Assembly (NCBI GenBank): GCA_016930815.1
Contig: JAFGFZ010000083.1
Coordinates: forward strand, 1-44,839
DNA: 44,839 nucleotides
Origin: Pirellulales bacterium
GTDB lineage: Bacteria > Planctomycetota > Planctomycetia > Pirellulales > Lacipirellulaceae
Direction: 5' to 3'
Shown here: positions 35,683 through 44,839 of the stretch, piece by piece
How positions within the stretch are numbered: position 1 is the first letter of the stretch
Layout of the letters: every line of letters begins with the position of its first letter
Translations under genes and position numbers: made by a program
The notes under the pieces: model-generated
Seen by the model: only the letters and a program-made list of their open reading frames with translations
Database searches by the model: none
Told to the model about the DNA's origin: nothing

Positions 35683-36903
35683 TTAATGCACTGCGATGGG
35701 CATGAGGCCTTGAGATTTGCGCAGCTTTATTTCAGCGATGTGGACCGCGGCAATGCGTTCGATGAGGCTTGATTTCGCGGCCAAAAGTTCGAGCTCTGTC
35801 TTTGTGATATCAAGCCATGTGGTGTCGGTGATATCACGTTTTTTAATGAGTTCGTCGCGTCGTGCTTCCCAGCTAGCCAGCACCTGGTCCGCCAGGATGG
35901 CTCGAGTGTATTCCACCTCGAGCCGTTTTAATCCAGAACGGATCTCGGCGGCTGCCAATTCCTCACTCGTTGCAAGCAGATGCATGAGTTGCTCGTTTCG
36001 GACGGCAAGCTCGTCCCAATCGAAGCCACGGCACCGCAAGAACGATGGGCCCGGCTTGGTGACAATACCAGTCGATGCGTCCACGGATTTGAGAACACCT
36101 TGGGCGACCGGTAGCGTGTCCGTGTCCAGCCGATTCAGGACCAGTCGCACGGCTTGGAGCCCATGACGGTTCGAAAGGCCATTGCTGACTTCGGAATCCA
36201 TATCGATGGAAATGGGCTGGAGTTTCCAATCAATATCCGGCCAGTACTCCTGATGGACCTGACCGCCGGCACAACCGAGCAGAACATGGAGTTGATCATC
36301 CAGTTGTTGCCGAGCGAGCACCAGTTGGGCCTGTTGATCCAGAAGCGTCCATTGCTGGCGATCCATCAACCGCCGATCCACATCGGGGAGCAGTCCCTCA
36401 CGGTGCAACCGGTCGAGCCGGTCCGTGGCGTTTTGGGCGATCTTGATACCCTGCTCCAACTGCTGCCGGCGTCCATGGAATTCGGCGAGCCGATAAAACA
36501 TTTCCAGGGCGTCGCATGCCGCTGCATGACGTTCCTCTGCCACGCGGAGGGCCAAGAGGTCCCGAGTCAGGAGCATTGCGCAGGCAGCTTTACGCGATGC
36601 GCAACATGCCAGCGCTTGGGCGAGTGAACGCTCCAACTCAATCAGGTCCGCGGACATGGCCGCTGCCACGGCCCGCGACTGGCATTCGGCCGCTGTCAGA
36701 CGACCGAATGTTCCGTTGGCAATCGATGCAGTCTCCTGACTGGCTGCGATCTCTTCGATCACCGGTTCGATCTTCTGCTCAGAAACCGGCTCCTCAACAC
36801 ATGCCGGAACACCCCAACAAGGCCAAGAAATTCCCACCCGCCGCGCGCAGCCTGACTGCAGCAGGAAACCGAAGACAATAGCTACTAAGGCGATCCTTCG
36901 CAC
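35683..36903 (-). CDS. TolC-like outer-membrane lipoprotein
   Basis: With a GTG start at 36903 the protein has 406 residues and opens MRRIALVAIVFGFLLQSGC, a lipoprotein signal with Cys19. The remainder is long coiled-coil helices with repeated Gln/Arg/Leu/Ala heptads (EFHGRRQQLEQGIKIAQNATDRLDRLHREGLLPDVDRRLMDRQQ) and a second similar half near the C-terminus. This is the layout of TolC-like efflux channel proteins, here without the full barrel pattern being clear. The frame continues open to 37122, but that part reads KPGFYEKPGF, which is a translated palindrome array and not protein. No inner-membrane efflux partner is nearby. Confidence 0.7.
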   Translation of the reverse strand: MRRIALVAIVFGFLLQSGCARRVGISWPCWGVPACVEEPVSEQKIEPVIEEIAASQETASIANGTFGRLTAAECQSRAVAAAMSADLIELERSLAQALACCASRKAACAMLLTRDLLALRVAEERHAAACDALEMFYRLAEFHGRRQQLEQGIKIAQNATDRLDRLHREGLLPDVDRRLMDRQQWTLLDQQAQLVLARQQLDDQLHVLLGCAGGQVHQEYWPDIDWKLQPISIDMDSEVSNGLSNRHGLQAVRLVLNRLDTDTLPVAQGVLKSVDASTGIVTKPGPSFLRCRGFDWDELAVRNEQLMHLLATSEELAAAEIRSGLKRLEVEYTRAILADQVLASWEARRDELIKKRDITDTTWLDITKTELELLAAKSSLIERIAAVHIAEIKLRKSQGLMPIAVH

Positions 36904-37273
36904 GGTATCATCTGACAGCGGTAATCCATTACCGCGGTCTGTCGTGGGGAAACGAGGGGTTGTTGAAAGCGGAGAGGCCCGGCTCTTCGAAAAAGCCGAA
37001 GACGAGAAGCCCGGCTTTTCCGAAAAGAAGCCCGGCTTTTCATAAAAGCCGGGCTTCTTAACAAGCCGGCTTCTTCGCAGCATGGGCTTCTTCGCTACTG
37101 CATTCTTCCTGAAACGGGCCATGTCCTATAGCCGTTGGCGCGTATCAACGATCCAGAATCGTTTATCGCCTCTACCCCCCACCTCAGTAAGCTTTTTTCG
37201 GATTCGATCGCTTGGGGAATATGGAGAAGGTTTTCCGTTCAGGGAGAGCGTTGTGGACACGATGGAGGTACGT
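36904..37273. other. Intergenic region with palindrome array
   Basis: The 370 bp between the TolC-like and PPC-domain genes contain the palindrome array at 36976-37100. Beyond it, from about 37101 to 37273, no gene or clear terminator is seen. The promoter of the TolC-like gene is likely here but was not identified. Confidence 0.6.
36976..37100. repeat. Array of KPGF-type palindromes
   Basis: The central copy is a perfect 14-bp stem, GAAGCCCGGCTTTT (37027-37040) and AAAAGCCGGGCTTC (37044-37057), with CAT as its loop. A partial copy at 37006-37026 keeps the left arm. A weaker hairpin CGGCTCTT/AAAAGCCG lies at 36980-36998. Further fragments (AAGCCGGCTTCTTC near 37063, GGGCTTCTTCGC near 37085) lie to the right. 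The core at 37032-37053 is identical to bases 1-22. Read in one frame on the - strand it gives KPGFYEKPGF. Confidence 0.85.
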
Positions 37274-39532
37274 TCACTCAATCTCGAATGGAATGGCAGG
37301 GAGTGTTCCGATTTGGATGCGCTGATTTCGACCCTGGGTCGTCCGTTCGGTAAAGGCGTCCACAATCAAATTTCCTTTCAATCCCGATTGGACTTTGTGG
37401 GGCTCCGCGTGGAATTGGATGGCAACACCGGTTGGAATTGGCGTCATCTTCTGGATGGTGATCCCGTCAGGTGGTTCGTTTAAGACCAATTGAATCTGGT
37501 TTGGAATCGGTCGGCCGGCCATGGCGATTTGGACATCTGCCGTTTTACCTGCGGAGAATTTCACCGGTTGTTGTTCCGCAAGACGCATGGGTCCCCGAAA
37601 TCGCCGCCCCGGCATCGTGGCAACGACGAGCGCATCCGCCGGGACCAGATGGCGATAAAAAAAAGCTTGCATCCGATCATCGGCTGGAATAGCCTGGCGG
37701 GAAATGGTGCGTCCATTGACTTCGGACTGTCCCACCAGAGAGATCCGGCATGGCTTTTCCAACGGGGTGGGCGGTATGGTCAAGGTGAGCCGGACCTTGT
37801 CTGTTCCGGCGGGAATCCGACCGCCGCTGAGCATGAATTTTGGAGGCGGATTTTCTAACGTGAGCCGGATATCACCCTGGAATCCGTTCTTGCGCAAGGC
37901 ATACACGGTGATCGGGATGGTTTCACCGGCACGCACATTGAGTGTCGATGGCACAACACGTAATGCAAAATCGGGCTCGTGACCATTCAAATAAAGCCGA
38001 TATCCATAGGCGGGCCCACCCTTCTTTTGGGTATCGCCCACGAAAAGATAATAGAATCCGTCTTTCGGTATCGTAACGCTGAATCGAGAATCGGCATGGT
38101 GGGTTAGCAAGCCGGCTCCTGGATCCTCGTGGTCGTCATTGGTACCCAACAACTGGCCGCTTGCATCGGTTAGCTTGAGGATGGAATCGAGTGGCCAGCC
38201 GAGCCGGCGCGCCATGATTTCTGCGTTCAATATCTCTCCAGAACGGCACTGGAAACGAAAAATGTCCCAATCACCGGAGTAATCCATCCGCCCGTTGAGG
38301 ATCTGCGGGAACTCCACCTGTTGCGCTTCTTCCGGGCAATTGTTCGGTTCCTTTTCGAGGCAATTCGGCCGCGTGTCAACGGCGAAGGAGACCGGATTGC
38401 ATAAGGGTACGTCATTGAGTTGGGTGATCGCATGTACCTGCGATTCCATTGCATTGCTTTCCCAAATCAACCTGTCCGTTGGCAAGTTCCAGCCCGTCAA
38501 CTCCACGATCGTTGCATCGCCCGCATGGCCGCCGAGCGGGAAGATACTCGTGACCAAGGGGATCTCTCCTAGTGTCAGACGATAGACGAAATCCTCGCGA
38601 CCGCGATAGATCGCGTCTTTCATTTCCAAGATATAGTGGCCATCCTTGGGGATCTGGCAAACGAGCACGGGATCGGGATCGAATCGGAAATCGTCCGAAT
38701 ATGCGATTTCCTTGCCATCCGCGTCATACAGCGTCAGCACACCTTGAAACCAGCCGGGAACGGCATCCGCCAGATAGGGAATCAATTGCCGCGCCCGGAC
38801 GGCTGCCACGAGCTGGTATCCTTTCCGGGCCTTGAAACGAAACCGGTCGACATCGCCCGGCAGAATCTGACCATTCACAACACAGGGAAGTGAATCCTGG
38901 ATGCCAATATCAGCCAGCCGATCGTTTGGTTCCATTTCCAAATACTCCGGATACTGCCCGACAAAGAACCGGACTGGATTCGAGAGACCGGAGGCCGTCC
39001 ATAAACGTAGTTCGTATTTGCCCGGATTGGTTGCCGGATCGATCGTGACTTGGAGCGTGACCAATTCTCCCATTTGTGGATTCGGTTGGTATTTCGGATC
39101 GTTGCGATTCCTCCGGAACTCGTCGAAGGCGGATAAATCCTCCTGGCGAACTCCCATTTCCAGGACGATCTTCCGGATTGCTATCTGGAAACCGGCCTGG
39201 CCAGCTGGCCGGTTCCCATTCTTGATCTCGGTTTGCAGGCGTTCTCGAGCTTCCTCCAGTTTCTCTCGAATCTCGTTCATCTGTTTCTGAGTCAAGGGCG
39301 GTGAGTACTTCACGACGGTTCCTTGGAGCCCTTTTCCGGAAAAGAGAACATCGGTCGAGCCGTTGAGGAATTGCCCGCCGACGACCACTTGGAATGTGGT
39401 GCCCTGGCAGCCGCCAGCAGGGCAGACATATCCAATCTCTGCGATGCGTGGCACGGCCTGGCCCCAAACATGGGGCATTGCCACGGGAAAGAGACCGAAC
39501 CCTAGGAGGATATGCCACGGTCGTGGTTTCAT
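37274..39532 (-). CDS. Exported protein with two PPC (pre-peptidase C-terminal) domains
   Basis: The 752-residue protein has a signal peptide (about 1-25, ending HVWGQA). An Ig-like opening domain begins PRIAEIGYVCPAGGCQGTTF, with a long Lys/Glu helix at about 80-130. Two PPC domains follow: the first around DRFRFKARKGYQLVAAVRARQL, the second around GDWDIFRFQCRSGEILNAEIMARRLG. The C-terminus is strand-rich. No protease motif was found. This type of protein usually sits next to DUF1549 and DUF1501 genes in planctomycetes, as it does here. The CGGAG upstream of ATG 39532 supports the start. It is probably periplasmic or at the surface; its partner is unknown. Confidence 0.82.
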   Translation of the reverse strand: MKPRPWHILLGFGLFPVAMPHVWGQAVPRIAEIGYVCPAGGCQGTTFQVVVGGQFLNGSTDVLFSGKGLQGTVVKYSPPLTQKQMNEIREKLEEARERLQTEIKNGNRPAGQAGFQIAIRKIVLEMGVRQEDLSAFDEFRRNRNDPKYQPNPQMGELVTLQVTIDPATNPGKYELRLWTASGLSNPVRFFVGQYPEYLEMEPNDRLADIGIQDSLPCVVNGQILPGDVDRFRFKARKGYQLVAAVRARQLIPYLADAVPGWFQGVLTLYDADGKEIAYSDDFRFDPDPVLVCQIPKDGHYILEMKDAIYRGREDFVYRLTLGEIPLVTSIFPLGGHAGDATIVELTGWNLPTDRLIWESNAMESQVHAITQLNDVPLCNPVSFAVDTRPNCLEKEPNNCPEEAQQVEFPQILNGRMDYSGDWDIFRFQCRSGEILNAEIMARRLGWPLDSILKLTDASGQLLGTNDDHEDPGAGLLTHHADSRFSVTIPKDGFYYLFVGDTQKKGGPAYGYRLYLNGHEPDFALRVVPSTLNVRAGETIPITVYALRKNGFQGDIRLTLENPPPKFMLSGGRIPAGTDKVRLTLTIPPTPLEKPCRISLVGQSEVNGRTISRQAIPADDRMQAFFYRHLVPADALVVATMPGRRFRGPMRLAEQQPVKFSAGKTADVQIAMAGRPIPNQIQLVLNEPPDGITIQKMTPIPTGVAIQFHAEPHKVQSGLKGNLIVDAFTERTTQGRNQRIQIGTLPAIPFEIE

Positions 39533-39552
39533 CGGAGGCTCCGCGCAATGGT

Positions 39553-40878
39553 TTACATGATTTCTTTCAAGTGGCCACCGATATCAACGCCATCCGCTGC
39601 AGACGGTGTGGCGTGAATGGTGAGTCCGAGGGGATTTGGCAGGGTTGCCTCGGGATCGATTCCGAGTAATTCGTACATGCTGCCAATCAGATCCCAAGGG
39701 TAAACGGGCCGTTCCTGGACGTGTTCCCCTTTCGCATCCGACGCACCCACGACATGGCCACCTTGGAAACCACCGCCCGCGACCACCGCCGAGAAGACGT
39801 GCCCGTAGTGGGATCGGCCACCATTCCATGGCGGTTCCCACTGCACTTTCGGACCACGGCCGAACTCACCACTCCACCAGACGATGGTGCTTTCAAGCAA
39901 TCCGAGGGCGGACAGATCCTCAAGGAGCGTTGCCATGCCCTTGTCCATCTCCGGTAATTTGCGACGCATGATTTGGAAGTGCTGTTTATGCGTATCCCAG
40001 CCTTTATAGTTGATCGTGACAAATGGGACTCCACGTGCAACGAGCCGGCGGGCCATGAGGCAAGATTGCCCAAACGTGTTGCGGCCATACCGGTCCCGCA
40101 AGCCATCCTCTTCCTGGGAAAGATCAAATACTTTGCCGGCATCGCCGAGAATCATGTCATACGCTTCTTTCTCACAGGTGTCCCAATCTGCCAGTTGCGG
40201 ATCCCCCGGCATGGCGCGCCCGAGCCCATTGAGCTCGTGCAATAGATTGCGCCGTTGCCGCTGCTGCAATTCGGAGATGCCTGGCGCGATGACGCCTTCC
40301 ACGGCAAATACTTTCTGTCCTGGATCACCACCCGTCGCAAAGGGTTTGTAACGTGGACCAAGAAATCCGGCCTCGGAAAATCGTCCCTGAGGTTGAGTCA
40401 GCACGATATAAGGCGGAAGGAGCCCTTCGTATCCCGCGTCATACCCTTTGAAAAGCGAAACCACGGCACCAACACTCGGATAAACGACTCGGCCGCCCGG
40501 TTGACGTCCGGTTTGAACGATATAGGACGCGGTTTCATGCGAGTTCACCCCGTGGGTCATGCTGCGAATGATGGAATACTTGTCGGCTTGTTTTGCCAGT
40601 TCGGGGAGTAATTCACCGATCACAATCCCATCCACATTGGTTGGGATTGGCTTGTTCAGTGGGCCGCAATAGTCGTACCCGGCATCGGGCTTGGGATCAA
40701 ACGTATCCAGATGCGACGGTCCACCCCACATCCAAATTTGGATCACCGCCTTGGCCTTTGCCGGGCGTGGGGCTGCGAAGGCTGGGGCACCGAACCGGCC
40801 GGCGAGCAGGAGGCCGGCGGCTCCGCCAAGACCACGCCGCAAGACGGCCCGCCGCGAGAGCATTCTTGTTGAATCCAT
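39553..40878 (-). CDS. DUF1501 family protein (sulfatase-like fold, Tat-exported)
   Basis: The 441-residue protein starts with a Tat-like signal (SRRAVLRRGLGGAAGLLLAG, twin arginine at the second and third residues of that phrase). It then has IQIWMWGGPSHLDTFDPKPDAGYDYCGP, DKYSIIRSMTHGVNSHETASY and later WWSGEFGRGP and HYGHVFSAVVAGGG. This is the DUF1501 pattern, related to alkaline-phosphatase/sulfatase folds. ATG 40878 is favoured over 40899 because GAGG is 8 bases upstream. It lies between a DUF1549/DUF1553 gene and the PPC gene; such a triad is abundant in planctomycetes, of unproven function. Confidence 0.93.
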   Translation of the reverse strand: MDSTRMLSRRAVLRRGLGGAAGLLLAGRFGAPAFAAPRPAKAKAVIQIWMWGGPSHLDTFDPKPDAGYDYCGPLNKPIPTNVDGIVIGELLPELAKQADKYSIIRSMTHGVNSHETASYIVQTGRQPGGRVVYPSVGAVVSLFKGYDAGYEGLLPPYIVLTQPQGRFSEAGFLGPRYKPFATGGDPGQKVFAVEGVIAPGISELQQRQRRNLLHELNGLGRAMPGDPQLADWDTCEKEAYDMILGDAGKVFDLSQEEDGLRDRYGRNTFGQSCLMARRLVARGVPFVTINYKGWDTHKQHFQIMRRKLPEMDKGMATLLEDLSALGLLESTIVWWSGEFGRGPKVQWEPPWNGGRSHYGHVFSAVVAGGGFQGGHVVGASDAKGEHVQERPVYPWDLIGSMYELLGIDPEATLPNPLGLTIHATPSAADGVDIGGHLKEIM

Positions 40879-40933
40879 CTCGAAGACCTCATGAATCATG
40901 AATGATCTGGCAGAATATCAGGTTCCCATCCTG

Positions 40934-42514
40934 CTAATGCCGGTAAATAAACTCCGCACTATTGATCAATGCCCACGCGAGATCCGTGAATGGATTACGG
41001 CCTTTCACTTCGCCAGATTGAGAATACGCGCGTACGATCTGCAACTCCTCCTCGGTCGGGAACCGGGAGAGGATCGTCAAGTAGAGATTCCGAACCACCT
41101 CCACTTGATTACGGCCCGACCGGATCAATTGATTGAGTTGATCACCGCGTTCGATTTTTTGTCGGATATGGGTTGAGTTGAGTAAATGCAGACGCTGTTC
41201 GGCCGTGGGCCGGTTGTTCCGTTCCGATACCAAGCCTGTGTCGCGGGGTGGGCGTCCGAACATTTCGAGGAAGGAACTCGTGATGCTTCCATCCGCCAAG
41301 GCAATGGAACGCTGATGTTCCGGGATGATTGTATACGGTTCCGGGATCAGACTGTAATATTCCTCCGTGGTCCCGGATATCTGGCAGAGGGCGTCCATGA
41401 GCACTTCCGCGTCCAGTCGGCGTAATGGATAGGATGCAAAATAGGCTGCCGCTTGCGGGTGCTCGGATCTGGAAATGGAAGAGAACTGGTACGTTTTTGA
41501 ATTCAGAATCAACCGGTAAATATGCTTCAAATCGTATTTTGAAGAGGTCAATTCCTGTTCAAGAAAGGCCAGTAATTCGGGATGGCTGGCCGCCTGATCG
41601 GGGCGTATGGCATCCGGCTCATGGATGATCCCACGCCCTAAAAGCCAATACCAGATGCGATTGACAATATTTCGATTAAACCATGGATTCTCCGGACGGA
41701 TCAGCCAGTCGGCAAAGACCTCGCGGGGATCCTTTTCCACGGACAATGGAATTCGAGTGCCATCCGGAAGGATCCCTTCGATGGCTCCACCCGCGGCCGC
41801 CCGAGTCATGGCCACGGTATCGAAGAAAATAATCTCTTCTTTCCACTCGGTGGTCTGTTTGTAACCGACGTAGGAAAAAAAGCTGGCCATTCCTGCCAAT
41901 CGATCTGCTTCCCAGGATTCCGCGCGCGTGCCCATGAATGTCAACCCGACGGCACGAGCCAGGGTTTGGGGATCGCGGCCCTGAACCGCGCGATAGAAAT
42001 TAACCTGCGGGACGCGGAAATTGCTGCCACTTCCGGTGAGCAGTTCCCGGGCAAACCGATCGTACGGCATGTTCTCCCGGAGGCTTGCCCAGATCCAACG
42101 ATGATAGGCTTGCACCGCATTGGGCCACAAATTGATCGGAAATTCCGCCTTCACCCGCAACAGATCGCCCCACTTCATGGCCCAGTAGTCAGCAAATTCC
42201 TCGCGTTCGAGCAAGTGTTCGATCAAGGCACTTCGCTTATTGGAATCCGGGTTCTGCAGGAAATGGCGGGCCTCTTCCAGTGTTGGTAGTGTGCCGAGGA
42301 GATCGATATAAACCCGCCGCACGAAAACCGCATCCGAACAGATCCGCGCCGGTTGAATTGCCAACTGCTTGAGCTGATCGAATACCAGGCTGTCAATAGT
42401 GCCCGCGGGCGTTGGTTCCTCATCGCTCTGGTACAGACTCGAAACAGGCAGTTCCGCCGCCATTCCGGTCGAAACTGGGAAGAGGAGAACTGCGGCAACC
42501 AGGGAATTCTGCAT
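40934..42514 (-). CDS. DUF1549/DUF1553 domain protein
   Basis: The 526-residue exported protein (signal peptide about 1-20) has a DUF1549 half with FVRRVYIDLLGTLPTLEEARHFL, LLEREEFADYWAMKWGDLLRV and FARELLTGSGSNF. The DUF1553 half has NPWFNRNIVNRIWYWLLGRGIIHEPDAIRP, YPLRRLDAEVLMDALCQISG, FLEMFGRPPRDTGLVSERNN, and ends ALINSAEFIYRH. It lacks the cytochrome-c-like domain found in longer relatives. ATG 42514 gives the signal peptide; ATG 42535 is also possible. It is the first gene of the triad, divergent from the polysaccharide lyase gene. Confidence 0.9.
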   Translation of the reverse strand: MQNSLVAAVLLFPVSTGMAAELPVSSLYQSDEEPTPAGTIDSLVFDQLKQLAIQPARICSDAVFVRRVYIDLLGTLPTLEEARHFLQNPDSNKRSALIEHLLEREEFADYWAMKWGDLLRVKAEFPINLWPNAVQAYHRWIWASLRENMPYDRFARELLTGSGSNFRVPQVNFYRAVQGRDPQTLARAVGLTFMGTRAESWEADRLAGMASFFSYVGYKQTTEWKEEIIFFDTVAMTRAAAGGAIEGILPDGTRIPLSVEKDPREVFADWLIRPENPWFNRNIVNRIWYWLLGRGIIHEPDAIRPDQAASHPELLAFLEQELTSSKYDLKHIYRLILNSKTYQFSSISRSEHPQAAAYFASYPLRRLDAEVLMDALCQISGTTEEYYSLIPEPYTIIPEHQRSIALADGSITSSFLEMFGRPPRDTGLVSERNNRPTAEQRLHLLNSTHIRQKIERGDQLNQLIRSGRNQVEVVRNLYLTILSRFPTEEELQIVRAYSQSGEVKGRNPFTDLAWALINSAEFIYRH

Positions 42515-42744
42515 CGAGAGGATCCAACCATGCATTCTATGGATTCTTGCGCCACTGCGGGGCCAGGGCGACCATCAGGAGCCCGATGTTTTACCGGTCC
42601 AAGGCCTGGACTGGATTCATTGGTTGCGTAACCCTCAATCAATACATCGAGTCTTCCCCAATCGCAAGATATCTTGATATTTTATACCATGAATCTCGTT
42701 CACTTGCACTGACATAGTATTTGATTTGTTCGGGGGAGTTGAAA

Positions 42745-44839
42745 TGATGGGCCGGTTGAACATTTGCAGACTATGGATGGCCGTGGCCTTCTTGGGTGCT
42801 GGTGCAGGGGCCATCGCCGTCGTTGCGGCTGAATTGGCGTTGGATGAGAGCCCCGCGGGCGACGGGGAATGGGGTTACCGCCCGGCCGCGGGTTCTACCG
42901 TCCAAGTCAGCCCCCCCAGTTTCTGCTGGCGGCCGCAAAAAGATTGCGTTGCCTGGGAAATTGAGTGCAGCCTGGATGAAAATTTCCGTGCGATCCAATA
43001 TCATGCACCAGAGATACGGATGAATGTCCACTGCCCGGCACACCCTTTTCCTCCGGGCACGTATTTCTGGCGCTACCGTGGCGTCGATCAAGCCGGAAAT
43101 ACAACAGCATGGAGCCAAGCGCGATCGTTTGCCATACCGGCAACAGCATCCCCTTTCCCGATGCCATCGCGTGAAGAACTGATCGCCCGAATTCCGCGGA
43201 GTCATCCTCGGTTGTTCATCCGGCCAGAAGATCTACCTCGTCTGCGCGAACTGGCCGATGGGGCACTCGCCGAGCAATACCAAAAACTGATATCCCGATG
43301 CGATAAGCTGGTTGCCAATCCACCGCCGACCGAGGAACCGGAAAAGTATCCCCCCGGCATGGTTCGTGGAAGCTCCGAATGGCGCGATCTTTGGTGGGGT
43401 AATCGCACCTACACCATCACGGCCCTCGATGGCGCGGCCACGCTTGGTTTTGCACGGCTTCTGAGCAAGAAGGAAGAATACGGGCAACTGGCCAAACGGA
43501 TCCTGTTGGATTGTGCCCAATGGGACCCTCAAGGTGCCACTGGGTACCAATACAACGACGAGGCCGGGATGCCGTACGCATACCATTTCGCGCGGACCTA
43601 CACGTTCATCCATGACCTCCTCACCGAAGAAGAACGCTCCCGGTGCCGTCACGTGATGAAAATCCGTGGCGAAGAGATGTATCGGCACCTCTACCCGCGC
43701 CACCTGTGGATGCCTTATGCGAGCCATAGCAATCGGGCTTGGCATTTCTTGGGCGAGGTCGGCATCGCCTTTCTTGATGAAATTGAAGCCGCCGACGATT
43801 GGGTCTGGTTCGCCATGAACGTTTTCTATAACGTGTACCCCGTCTGGTCCGACGAGGATGGAGGTTGGCACGAAGGGATCAGCTATTGGTCCAGCTACAT
43901 GGGCCGCTTCACGTGGTGGGCGGATGTGATGCGAACCGCGATGGGGATCGATGCCTATCAAAAACCCTATTTCAAGAAGGCCGGTGACTATCCGCTCTAC
44001 CTGATGCCACCCGGGACGATCGGCGGAGGATTCGGCGATGGAGCCAATCGGTACAAGGCATCCCAAGTCGTCCCGCTCTGTAGTCAGCTTGCGGCACAAG
44101 CCGGCAATGGATATTGGCAGTGGTATGTCGAACAGATGGGCGGCCCGATCCCCGAGGCCGGCTATATCGGCCTGGTGCGAGGCATGCTGCCGCCAGTGAA
44201 GTCGGTCGCACCCGACAACCTACCTGTTTCCCGGCTTTTCCGCGGTACCGGCCAGGCTTATCTGAATACAACGCTTTTGAACGCGGATCAAAATGTCCAA
44301 ATCGTCTTCAAATCGAGCCAAATGGGTACACAATCCCATGGCAATGAAGGAAACAATTCGTTTGTGCTCTGGGCTTATGGCCAGCGCTTGCTGGTCCGAT
44401 CCGGCCATTACTACAACTACGGTGGAGACCATCATCGGGGTTGGGTCTGGAGTACCCGGTCACTCAATAATATTACCGTCAATGGCATGGGCCAGATCCC
44501 ACGATCGCCCAGCGCCAAAGGAAACATCATCGCCTTCCAAACCACGCCTTCGATCGATTCCGTGGTGGGAGAGGCGGGGAGTGCGTACCGCGATCTCAAA
44601 AGGGATCGCCCGGATGATCGAATATTGGAGAGATATACCCGAGCAATCCTCTTCGTGAAACCGGAACTGGCCATCATTTTCGACCGGCTCGAAGCATGCG
44701 AACCCGCGACATTCGAATACTGGCTCCACGCAGTCAATGCATTCCAGCTGCATGACCAACAAAAGATCACGGTGCAGGCTGAGAATGTGGCTTGCCAAAT
44801 CCAGATCCTGACCCCGCAAGAATTAGTCATTTCCCAGAC
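42745..44839 (+). CDS. Heparinase II/III-like polysaccharide lyase with DUF4962 domain (partial)
   Basis: The frame is open from ATG 42745 (GGGGGAG 5 bases upstream; ATG 42748 also fits) to the window end, 698 codons, with no stop. A signal peptide (about 10-32) precedes a beta-rich DUF4962-type region with CWRPQKDCVAWEIECSLDEN and FPPGTYFWRYRG. The phrase HPRLFIRPEDLPRLRELA opens the helical toroid. Candidate catalytic residues lie in HSNRAWHFLGEVGIAF and WHEGISYWSSY. The last part, from about SSQMGTQSHGNEGNNSF, is the beta-sandwich domain. Family members split uronic-acid glycosidic bonds by beta-elimination; which glycan cannot be told. The end of the protein is missing. Confidence 0.85.

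Noticed and set aside
36904-37122. KPGF repeat as a protein domain of the TolC-like gene
   Set aside because: The repeat is fully explained by DNA palindromes, and a lipoprotein signal begins at GTG 36903.

Overview
The window looks like a stretch of a Planctomycetota chromosome, most likely Pirellulales-like; this is an inference from gene content, not from a marker gene. The evidence is a DUF1549/DUF1553 - DUF1501 - PPC-domain gene set, a metalloprotease with dockerin-like repeats and a PEP-CTERM tail, a prenyltransferase-fold protein with an N-terminal membrane anchor, a BBP2-type porin, and short palindromic repeats of the kind scattered through these genomes. No transposase, phage gene, CRISPR array, tRNA or rRNA was recognised. 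The left end opens inside a palindromic repeat, and the right end cuts a heparinase-like gene.

Layout. 1-1014: hairpin repeats and a LOG-family nucleotide hydrolase (+). 1032-7616 (all -): a putative acetyl xylan esterase-like double hydrolase, a GT4 glycosyltransferase, glutamine-dependent asparagine synthase and ADP-glucose pyrophosphorylase, that is, glycogen and surface-polysaccharide metabolism. 7679-12581 (-): a secreted matrixin-like protease, a MITE-like inverted repeat, a TPR protein, a YpsA-like protein and a small membrane protein. A 640-bp gap without a convincing gene follows. 13224-18449 (-): a membrane-domain operon of long NfeD, short NfeD, flotillin-like FloA, a hypothetical membrane protein and ribosomal protein S21. 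This resembles the Bacillus rpsU-yqeY-yqeZ-yqfA neighbourhood. 18968-25497: an anchored prenyltransferase-fold protein (+), a DUF481-like barrel (-), an EF-hand lipoprotein (-), cardiolipin synthase (+) and a BBP2 porin (-) with an intrinsic terminator.

25754-33275 (-) is a tightly packed operon: TPR/peptidase-MA protein, MazG-like pyrophosphohydrolase, large membrane protein, ABC ATPase and YihY/BrkB membrane protein, the first three with overlapping stop and start codons. 33422-36903 (-): an UPF0173 metallo-hydrolase overlapping glucose-6-phosphate isomerase, and a TolC-like lipoprotein preceded by an array of palindromes. 37274-42514 (-): the DUF1549, DUF1501 and PPC genes. They are transcribed away from a DUF4962/heparinase-like polysaccharide lyase (+) that runs off the right end.

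Most genes are ordinary housekeeping or envelope genes. The points most worth following are a long NfeD protein with two tandem ClpP-like domains that both appear to lack the catalytic serine; a double alpha/beta hydrolase whose second half has lost its nucleophile; and three kinds of palindromic repeat. One repeat core occurs identically at both sides of the window, lies in frame inside an over-long open frame, and has a degraded copy in the unexplained gap.
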